Both the position numbers and the translations under genes were made by a program. The notes beneath the pieces were generated by a model. The model was not told the origin of the DNA and did not search any database. It was given only the letters and a program-made list of their open reading frames with translations. From the NCBI GenBank assembly GCA_903829565.1, contig CAIKQM010000231.1:1-11056 (forward strand): a stretch of DNA of 11,056 bases. The letters are read 5' to 3'. Positions 6,118-11,056 of the stretch are shown piece by piece. The first letter of the stretch is position 1. Each line of letters opens with the position of its first letter. Origin of the DNA: an uncultured Planctomycetota bacterium. GTDB lineage: Bacteria; Planctomycetota; UBA1135; GCA-002686595.

Positions 6118-7289
6118 GATGACTGCTGCAGATGACGCTGGTGGCGAGCGATGAAGTCGAGGACTTGCTGTGCCGCGCCTTGCACATCGGAAGTGTCGAT
6201 GCGCGCAGCGTAGTGCTTGCCCTTCTCGCTGTGACGATACAGCGGATCGTAGTAGCGCTCCAGCAATTCGAGCACGAGCTCTGCGTGCGCACCGCGCGCG
6301 TACATGTCGACGAGCGCTTCGGCGTCTTGCTTGCGCGTCATGCGCGCCTCGACCAAGTCGAGCTGTGCCGGCAGCTCCATGCGACCCCGTTCCGTCGCCA
6401 AGTAGTCCGTGCACAAATAGCGCACACGCACCTCGTCCGGCGCATGCAGCTCGAGGTTCACTCCGTTTGACAAGGCGGACCACACGCGCTCGGCAATGAT
6501 GCGGCTGCCGACCTTGCGGCTTTCGCCCTCCATGACCAAGTACGGAGCACCCGCAAGTTGGCGCAAACGCGCGCCCAAGCGCGTGTCGAACAGCTTTTGC
6601 GTCGTGGGGTTGAGGCCCACCATGCCCAACAGCGAACTGCGATGCCCGGCGCACTCTTCCAAGTCCAGCGTGCTGCCGGGTTGCAAGGCTTCGATGGCGC
6701 GCAGGACCAGCGTCTTGCCCACGCCAGTCAGACCGCGCAAGACATACACCGGCGGGGCTTGCCAGTTGTCCAGTTCACTTGACAGATGGGTGCGATAGGC
6801 TTTCCAACCGCCATCGAGAAGTGTGGCGCGTTCACAACCGATGGCGCGCAGGAAGTGCACGACGCTGCGGCTGCGCAAGCCGCCGCGCCAGCAATGGAAC
6901 ACGATGGGCTGCGGATGCGGAGCCTGCCAGAGCGGCTCCATCAACTCGGCCGACATCGTCTCGAGCCCGGGTGCGACGAGTTGCGACACGCGCGACTCGA
7001 AATCGTGGGCGGTGCTTCAAGTCCCGCCGAGAGCTTCCACCTCGGAGACCAGCCCGCGGATGCGCGCGCGCACAATGCGCGCGGCTTCGTCAAAGGCGGC
7101 CGCTTGCGAGACTTGCTTCCACAGCGTGCCTACCAACGCGCGCTCGACATCATCGAACAAGGGCACATTGCGGGCGCCCGGCAAAGAGTCTTCCGCGTGC
7201 TCGTTCGGAGAGCGCAAGTCGACGACCGGCCAGCCGTGGTGCAAGACCTCGGCCACCGTCACGCGCGCTAGTTGTGCTCGTCCGTCCAT
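6114..7289 (-). CDS. mnmH: tRNA 2-selenouridine synthase MnmH (SelU), with an in-frame TGA: candidate selenoprotein
   Basis: MnmH converts 2-thiouridine to 2-selenouridine at wobble position 34 of tRNA Lys, Glu and Gln, using selenophosphate. Read through the TGA at 7017-7019 (codon 91), the protein is 391 residues. The rhodanese domain starts PVVDLRSPNEHAEDSLPGA (residues 21-39) and VGTLWKQ (53-59), and resumes with IVFHCWRGGLRSRSV, where Cys133 is the catalytic cysteine. A P-loop domain follows: Walker A GLTGVGKT (186-193), LDLEECAGHRSSLLG, EGESRKVGS and a C-terminal ERYYDPLYRHSE, all MnmH hallmarks. About 73 residues separate KQ from the catalytic Cys, roughly 30 more than I recall for E. 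coli MnmH, and the TGA lies in this extra segment. If TGA is a real stop, the product splits inside the rhodanese fold and the second part could start at GTG 6989. It is the penultimate gene of the sigma-factor operon. Confidence 0.85.
6977..6999 (-). promoter_or_regulatory. Possible bacterial SECIS element of mnmH
   Basis: On the minus-strand RNA after the TGA, CGAGU (6999-6995) pairs with ACUCG (6981-6977). After one C/A mismatch (6994/6982), GCG (6993-6991) pairs with CGC (6985-6983). The apical loop is CGUGU (6990-6986), with G in the second position and 26 nt between UGA and the loop. This satisfies the loose bSECIS rules but is weaker than the redoxin hairpin and could occur by chance in such GC-rich sequence. 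The possible GTG start at 6989 lies in the loop. Confidence 0.4.
7017..7019 (-). other. In-frame TGA in mnmH, candidate selenocysteine codon (position 91)
   Basis: The frame before the TGA ends ...VEALGGT and the frame after it begins STAHDFESRV; both belong to one reading frame with no other stop across MnmH. The position does not coincide with the catalytic Cys133 but lies in an unusual linker before it. Whether relatives carry Cys here is unknown to me, so Sec is less certain than for the redoxin. Confidence 0.5.
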
Positions 7290-7301
7290 GAGAACGGACG
7301 G
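7282..7301 (-). promoter_or_regulatory. Small inverted repeat spanning the mnmH start codon
   Basis: CCGTCC (7282-7287) and GGACGG (7296-7301) form a perfect 6-bp stem with an 8-base loop. The mnmH ATG (7287-7289) lies at the edge of the loop and stem, so the structure could hide the start and tune translation. The ribosome site is otherwise not obvious. It could equally be chance. Confidence 0.25.
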
Positions 7302-7306
7302 CGAGC

Positions 7307-8422
7307 CTAGCGTTCGCGACGACCGCGGTCATTAGGGCGGTCATTGGACTCGTGACCGCCACGCTCGCCGCGTTCACCACGACCACGCCAACCGCCGCGG
7401 CGGGTGGGGAGACCCAAGTCCTCAAGGACTTTGCGGACTTCGGCCGCAGACTCGGCACCGCGCAGGCCTTCGAGGCGCTGCAAGGTAGCTTCGTCCAGCA
7501 AGCCCGAAGCGCGCAAGGCCTGGACGGTGCGCGCACGCCGCGTTTCCTCGATCGCCGCGCGACGCTGATCCTCGGGCAAGCCTTGGAGGGCTGTCCAGTC
7601 TTCTTGACGCGGCTCAAGAGCCTTGGCCAAACGCAGCAGTACTTGCACGCGCTCGTCTGACAAACCCTTGGCGCGCAAGTCACGCTCCAAGCGTGCCGCC
7701 ATGAACGCGCCCACAAGCTCGGGCAAAGGCTGCGTCTGCAAGGCGGCAAGGTCCGCAGCGGTATCCGCCTTGAGACCCAGCTTGCGCGCGTCGTCGAAAG
7801 ACAAGCGCGCCAACAACGAACGCACGGCCTGCTCCTTTTCGGCACTGGGCAGGGCGCGCAAACGTTCCAGCTCGGCGCGGTCCACACCGACGCGCTCGCC
7901 GACCTTTTCCATGATCAGGTGCAGGCCGCGATCCGCGAGACCTTCGTGAAAGCGCGCCATGCGTTGGGCGCGCTCTTCCGGCGACAAGGTTTCGAACTCG
8001 GCACGCGTGTGCTCCGGCAAGCGCTCGCGCAAACGCGCACCGCGCTCACGACCGGCGGCATGCACCAACTCACGCAGCGCATGCTCGCGTTGCTCGGGGC
8101 TCATGGCCTCCAAGCGTTGGCGCGCCTCGGGTGTCAACTGCTCTTGGAAACGTTGGCGCATGGCACGCAAACGCTCGGCCCGCTCCACCAACTTGGCGCG
8201 CTCTTCGGGCGCCAGTTGTTGCAGCTTGCTCCACGCAGCAGCCAACTCGGCCCGGCGCTCCGGCGAAAGCGTGTCCCACTTGGCGCGCGCCTTGGCCAAA
8301 TCCATGGGCGAAAGCTCACGCGGCGAATGCTGCGCTCCATCTTGATGACGGCCTTCATGCGCCCACGAGCCCGCGCTGACACAGCACACCAACAGCAACA
8401 GGAAGACCAGGTAGCGTTGCAT
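7307..8422 (-). CDS. Secreted helical-repeat protein of the sigma-factor operon (DUF3106-like or metal-sensor-like)
   Basis: A signal peptide (residues 1-21, YLVFLLLLVCCVSAGSWA) leads a 371-residue, Arg/Glu/Leu-rich protein. Short repeats of the type 'L(S/T/A)PE.R..L' recur at about residues 52-60 (LSPERRAEL), 70-78 (LAPEERAKL), 96-104 (LTPEARQRL), 107-115 (MSPEQREHA) and 146-153 (LSPEERAQ), each probably capping a helix. Later repeats are longer (about 190-330). The tail (about 343-371) is RG/RE/ND-rich and likely disordered. The pattern recalls DUF3106 and the LTxxQ/CpxP-like periplasmic sensors, families that often lie beside sigma factors. There is no catalytic motif. It starts 3 bases after the anti-sigma stop and ends 17 bases before mnmH. 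A role in sensing or buffering envelope stress for the adjacent anti-sigma factor is inferred from context. Confidence 0.75.
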   Translation of the reverse strand: MQRYLVFLLLLVCCVSAGSWAHEGRHQDGAQHSPRELSPMDLAKARAKWDTLSPERRAELAAAWSKLQQLAPEERAKLVERAERLRAMRQRFQEQLTPEARQRLEAMSPEQREHALRELVHAAGRERGARLRERLPEHTRAEFETLSPEERAQRMARFHEGLADRGLHLIMEKVGERVGVDRAELERLRALPSAEKEQAVRSLLARLSFDDARKLGLKADTAADLAALQTQPLPELVGAFMAARLERDLRAKGLSDERVQVLLRLAKALEPRQEDWTALQGLPEDQRRAAIEETRRARTVQALRASGLLDEATLQRLEGLRGAESAAEVRKVLEDLGLPTRRGGWRGRGERGERGGHESNDRPNDRGRRER

Positions 8423-8425
8423 CGG

Positions 8426-9187
8426 TCAGCCTTTGCTCGGCGCTACGCCCGTGGCGTCCGCTTCGGTAGGAGTTGCATCCATCGGGGCCAAGTCCAACAA
8501 GGCTTCTTCCGATGCATTCATGGTCGACAACAACAAGTCGAGGTCGCCTTCCAATAGCGCGTCCACGTCTTCCAACAACTCCAACTGCTGGAGCATGCGC
8601 TCGTCGACGGTGCTCGCTTCGAGTTGCGCCACCAACGGTGCAGGATCCACCGTGTTGGGCCCGACCGACGGACGGACGGTGTCACGCCGCACATACACAA
8701 AGACCAACACGGCGGCGGCTGTTGCCACGAGCGCCGCGTACCGCACCAAGCGCAAACGCTGTGTGGGGCGCGCAGCCGCACGCACGCGCGCCGCCAAGCC
8801 CTTCGTCAGGCCTGCAGGTACATGCACTTGGTCCAGATCCAACAACCGATCGAGCGCGTCCTCGGCAGCTTCTTGAGCCAGACGCGCTCTGACGGCCGAA
8901 GCCGCCCGTTGCGCCATGCCTTGTGGCGCGCACACCAAGTCCGCTTCCAGCAACTGATCAAGGCCGCGTTCTTGAGCCACCAGCGCGACAATGCGCGCAC
9001 GAGTAGCCGCATCCAAGCGCGGGGCACTCCACGCTTCCAGCAGCGCGTCGAGTTGTTCTTCGCTGTCCACCAAGGCACGGCACGCAGGACACGCGAGCCC
9101 ATGCGGATCCCACGCCAAGGCTTTGAGTGCTTCGTGATCGAGCACCGCTTGCAACAAGCGGCGACGGAAGTCGGTGCAGCTAGTCAT
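8426..9187 (-). CDS. Likely membrane-bound anti-sigma factor with internal helical repeats
   Basis: This 253-residue protein has a short cytoplasmic N-terminal zinc-finger-like site (His29, Cys33-Pro-Ala-Cys36, with HGLACPAC), as in ZAS-type anti-sigma factors. One transmembrane helix follows at about residues 150-166 (YAALVATAAAVLVFVYV) and then an acidic extracytoplasmic domain (about 170-253). Between finger and membrane are three related helical units: LDALLEAWSAPRLDAATRAR (46-65), LDQLLEADLVCAPQGMAQRA (76-95) and LDRLLDLDQVHVPAGLTKGL (112-131). The gene overlaps the sigma factor by ATGA (9184-9187), the classical arrangement of an ECF sigma and its inhibitor. The acidic C-terminal half could bind the secreted repeat protein encoded next. 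Function is inferred from the site, topology and position. Confidence 0.78.
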   Translation of the reverse strand: MTSCTDFRRRLLQAVLDHEALKALAWDPHGLACPACRALVDSEEQLDALLEAWSAPRLDAATRARIVALVAQERGLDQLLEADLVCAPQGMAQRAASAVRARLAQEAAEDALDRLLDLDQVHVPAGLTKGLAARVRAAARPTQRLRLVRYAALVATAAAVLVFVYVRRDTVRPSVGPNTVDPAPLVAQLEASTVDERMLQQLELLEDVDALLEGDLDLLLSTMNASEEALLDLAPMDATPTEADATGVAPSKG

Positions 9188-9801
9188 GAACCGCGAACCT
9201 CCTTCGCCATGTACGGAGCCAAGGCGGCGCGCAGGTTCTCGCGCGCACGGTGTACTAAACTTTTGACAGCCTTCTCACTGGTGCCCAGCACCTCGCCGAT
9301 TTGGTCGTACGGCAAGTCGTGGTACTTGGCCAACACCAAGGCCATGCGCTGTTGTTCGGGCAAAGCGGCAATCGCTGCGCGCACCGCGCGCACGGTGTCG
9401 GCGCGCTCCAAATCAAGGAACGGCTCTTGGGCCGCGGCATCCGCCATGTGCGTGAGCGGATCGGTTTGGTTCTCGCCCTGCGCCAATCGTTCGGTGCGGC
9501 GCTCGGAAGCCTTGGCGCCCATATTGACCGCCAAGTTGAAGGCGATGCGGAACAAGTAGGTCGAAAAGCGCGCCGTGGGTTCGTAGCGGTCCTTGCTCTT
9601 CACCAAGCGCAGGAAGACCTCCTGCACCAAGTCTTCACGTTGAGGCCGCGCGCCCAAGAAGCGTGTAAGCAAGGCCCACAGCTTGTCGCTGTACAACTCG
9701 ACGATGCGGTCGAACGCAGCCTCGTCGCCAGCTTTCCAAGCCAGCATCAGGCGCGCGCCCTCATCCTCCACGGGATCCGAGCTGGACGGGAATGCACTCA
9801 T
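9184..9801 (-). CDS. ECF (sigma70 group 4) RNA polymerase sigma factor
   Basis: The 205-residue protein has the two regions of an ECF sigma factor. Region 2 (about 24-92) contains AFDRIVELYSDKLWALLTRF, REDLVQEVFLRLVK and RFSTYLFRIAFNLAVN, which bind core polymerase and the -10 element. Region 4 (about 138-192) contains IAALPEQQRMALVLAKYHDL and YDQIGEVLGTSEKAVKSLVHRAR, a helix-turn-helix for the -35 element. An acidic, variable linker joins them. Length is normal for the family. The gene is followed by the overlapping anti-sigma gene. The start ATG at 9801 follows a 60-base gap after the peptidase gene, the largest gap in this gene set, so the operon probably has its own promoter here. Confidence 0.95.
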   Translation of the reverse strand: MSAFPSSSDPVEDEGARLMLAWKAGDEAAFDRIVELYSDKLWALLTRFLGARPQREDLVQEVFLRLVKSKDRYEPTARFSTYLFRIAFNLAVNMGAKASERRTERLAQGENQTDPLTHMADAAAQEPFLDLERADTVRAVRAAIAALPEQQRMALVLAKYHDLPYDQIGEVLGTSEKAVKSLVHRARENLRAALAPYMAKEVRGS

Positions 9802-9810
9802 CTAGGCCTC

Positions 9811-9836
9811 AAACCGCCCTGCATGGGACGGGTTCC
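9811..9836 (-). promoter_or_regulatory. Possible ECF-type autoregulatory promoter before the sigma gene
   Basis: On the minus strand GGAAC (9836-9832), the typical -35 element of many ECF sigma factors, is followed after about 15 bases by CGGTTT (9816-9811), an ECF-like -10. The inferred start would be a few bases before the sigma ATG at 9801, giving a very short leader. ECF sigma genes commonly activate themselves. The rest of the 60-base gap (9802-9861) shows nothing else clear. Confidence 0.33.
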
Positions 9837-9861
9837 GCATAGATTCTTCCACATGGCGCCT

Positions 9862-10986
9862 TCAGGGTAGCCAGCGCCAGGCCGACGGGGGCCACACTAC
9901 GGCCACAGGCCGGCCCAGCAGGTCAGCCACGGGAACCGGGCCCCATTCGCGGCTGTCGCGTGATTGGAACGACGCGTCCCCCAACAAGAAGCACTGGTCC
10001 GGGCCCAGATCCAAGGGACGGTCGACGGCATACGCGCCTACCGGTTGCCAATAGAGATCGCGCCACAGCGCCATGCGCAACACGTCACCACCGCCCGCAC
10101 CAAAGCGCACGATCGCGCGCGGCGGGTACGAACGGCCTTCTTGCAGCGTGTCGCCCTTGTGCAAACGTTGCTTGGGCAAGGGGGCCGACATGAAGGCGGC
10201 GCCGTTGTAGAGCACGTAGGCCCAACCATCACGAGCTAGCACGGTCCATGTTTGCTCGAGCCCCTGCTCGGGCTGCGGCAGTTCGGTGATGTTGGCGTAC
10301 GCCAAGCCCGCACGCGGAGCCTCGGGCGCATCGCTGGGGCCATTCAACAACGCCATGGCAACGCTTTCGGCCATGCGTTCGATACGCAACTCGATGGCTT
10401 CGCCGCGTTGTTGCAGCGCCATGCTCAACTGGGCGGGGTGTCCAGTCCACTTGACAGTCACTTCGAGCTTGAGATCCGCCACCGCATGCGGACCGGCCGT
10501 GCGCTCGCCCTGCGCTGTCCACCAACCGTCATCGACACTCAACAAGCGCAAAGGCGAGCTGCGCATGTCGCCGCGCACGCCACGCGGCAGGTCAGTCCAT
10601 GTGGCGTCCGTGCTCCACGAGTCACGCAGGGCTTGCCGGTCGCTGTCGCTGTGCAAGATCCACGTGGCGGAGTCCGGCGCCACCTCGGGCGGAGCACCAT
10701 TGACCCACAGATCACCTTGGACCAAGCGCACGGACTCGCCAGGTAAACCGGACAAGCGCTTGACCACCGGCATGTCGCCACGCGGCGGCCGCGCCACGAC
10801 CAACTGGCCGCGTGCGGGTGCATCGACACCCAAACGCACGAAGGTCCACTCACCTTGAGCCAAGGTGGGCTCCATCGAGGACGACTCGATGCGGCGCACA
10901 TCGCCAACGAACGCTCGCACACACAAGAGCGCCACCGCGACCAAGGCCGCAATCCACACTGCCCGTACGAGGTTGCGTCGGATCAT
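9862..10986 (-). CDS. lepB: Signal peptidase I (S26 family) with a large insertion
   Basis: This 374-residue membrane protease would remove signal peptides from exported proteins. One transmembrane anchor spans about residues 9-27. The catalytic boxes are present: SSSMEPTL with nucleophile Ser37, VVKRLSGLPGE with general base Lys76, and the GD...SRDSR box near the end (Gly336-Asp337 ... Ser342-Arg-Asp-Ser-Arg346). Most bacterial enzymes place the last box soon after the lysine; here about 260 residues intervene. The extra segment (about 110-325) is beta-rich, with alternating hydrophobic stretches such as LKLEVTVKWTG and WTVLARDGWAYVLYNGAAF, suggesting a jelly-roll or beta-sandwich. It lies upstream of the sigma gene on the same strand; the gap of 60 bases may separate transcription units. 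The TGA stop at 9862 ends the conserved fold, so it is not a recoding candidate. Confidence 0.88.
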   Translation of the reverse strand: MIRRNLVRAVWIAALVAVALLCVRAFVGDVRRIESSSMEPTLAQGEWTFVRLGVDAPARGQLVVARPPRGDMPVVKRLSGLPGESVRLVQGDLWVNGAPPEVAPDSATWILHSDSDRQALRDSWSTDATWTDLPRGVRGDMRSSPLRLLSVDDGWWTAQGERTAGPHAVADLKLEVTVKWTGHPAQLSMALQQRGEAIELRIERMAESVAMALLNGPSDAPEAPRAGLAYANITELPQPEQGLEQTWTVLARDGWAYVLYNGAAFMSAPLPKQRLHKGDTLQEGRSYPPRAIVRFGAGGGDVLRMALWRDLYWQPVGAYAVDRPLDLGPDQCFLLGDASFQSRDSREWGPVPVADLLGRPVAVVWPPSAWRWLP

Positions 10987-11005
10987 TCCGGTCAGAGCCT
11001 TCTAC

Positions 11006-11056
11006 TCAGCGCACCGCTTGCGGTGTGAGCAACACCGCGTGCAACGCGTTGGCGGC
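11006..11056 (-). CDS. C-terminal end of an unidentified gene (partial)
   Basis: The minus-strand frame entering from the right edge reads AANALHAVLLTPQAVR followed by TGA at 11006-11008. The stop lies 19 bases before the signal peptidase start, consistent with the end of a co-directional upstream gene. Sixteen residues are too few to name a family, and coding here is inferred mainly from spacing and codon use. Confidence 0.35.
   Translation of the reverse strand, partial: AANALHAVLLTPQAVR

Noticed and set aside
6118..6654. N-terminal extension of the small membrane protein
   Set aside because: It overlaps mnmH in another frame; the ATG at 6117 is followed at once by the membrane segment and overlaps the mnmH stop.
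8624..9559. Plus-strand open frame of 311 codons and similar shorter ones at 2736-3542, 3674-4321 and 7919-8557
   Set aside because: All are antisense to genes with clear families or operon context, and their translations are Arg/His/Gln-rich with no motifs.
9840..9864. The signal peptidase TGA stop as another Sec codon
   Set aside because: The protein already ends after the last conserved box, and read-through adds a short tail with no conserved pattern before a TAG.
1..11056. Genome-wide reassignment of TGA as a sense codon (code 4 or 25)
   Set aside because: Several genes end sensibly at TGA: the redoxin at 2677-2679, the GNAT gene at 2700-2702, the sigma factor at 9184-9186 with an ATGA overlap, and mnmH at 6114-6116. 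Tryptophan is regularly encoded by TGG. Read-through at those sites gives no conserved protein, so only two TGA codons need special reading.

Overview
This is a gene-dense, high-GC bacterial window with no rRNA, tRNA, CRISPR array or insertion sequence that I can see. Standard stop codons are used throughout. The organism cannot be named from the sequence. A signal peptidase I with a very large insertion between its catalytic boxes, the ECF sigma / anti-sigma arrangement and several secreted redox proteins with helical tails would suit a planctomycete-like or other deep-branching lineage, but this is a weak inference.

The main result is two genes interrupted by an in-frame TGA that are best read as selenoprotein candidates. 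(1) Bases 1651-2679 (+) encode a secreted TlpA/ResA-like thioredoxin. The first cysteine of its active site is a TGA (1864-1866), giving Trp-Sec-Gly-Pro-Cys (UGPC). A hairpin fitting the bacterial SECIS consensus follows directly: a 7-bp upper stem, a GUG apical loop and 17 nt from the TGA to the loop. A second thioredoxin in the window (4595-5542, +) has the ordinary WCGPC. (2) Bases 6114-7289 (-) encode MnmH (SelU), the tRNA 2-selenouridine synthase. Its frame contains a TGA at 7017-7019, about 40 codons before the catalytic Cys, in a linker longer than in E. coli MnmH. A hairpin that also meets loose bSECIS rules follows it. The first case is strong. The second is plausible but could be a split gene, pseudogene or sequence error.

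Layout. Left, plus strand: the end of a PLP-dependent aminotransferase (1-203), a secreted zinc metallopeptidase (213-1604) and the selenoprotein redoxin (1651-2679). Middle, minus strand: a YdjC/ChbG-type carbohydrate deacetylase (3686-4555) overlapping a GNAT acetyltransferase (2700-3704). The plus-strand thioredoxin-TPR gene (4595-5542) diverges from this pair. Right, minus strand, read from the right edge: the last codons of an unknown gene, a signal peptidase I, an ECF sigma factor, its likely anti-sigma factor, a secreted helical-repeat protein, mnmH and a small membrane-anchored protein. From sigma factor to membrane protein the genes overlap by 4 bp or are separated by 3-17 bp, so they are likely one operon.

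How they fit together. If both TGA codons are read as Sec, the window links two uses of selenophosphate: Sec insertion into an exported redox enzyme, and selenation of tRNA wobble uridines by an enzyme that is itself a selenoprotein. The mnmH gene sits at the end of an apparent envelope-stress sigma operon, which suggests that tRNA selenation may be co-regulated with envelope functions.
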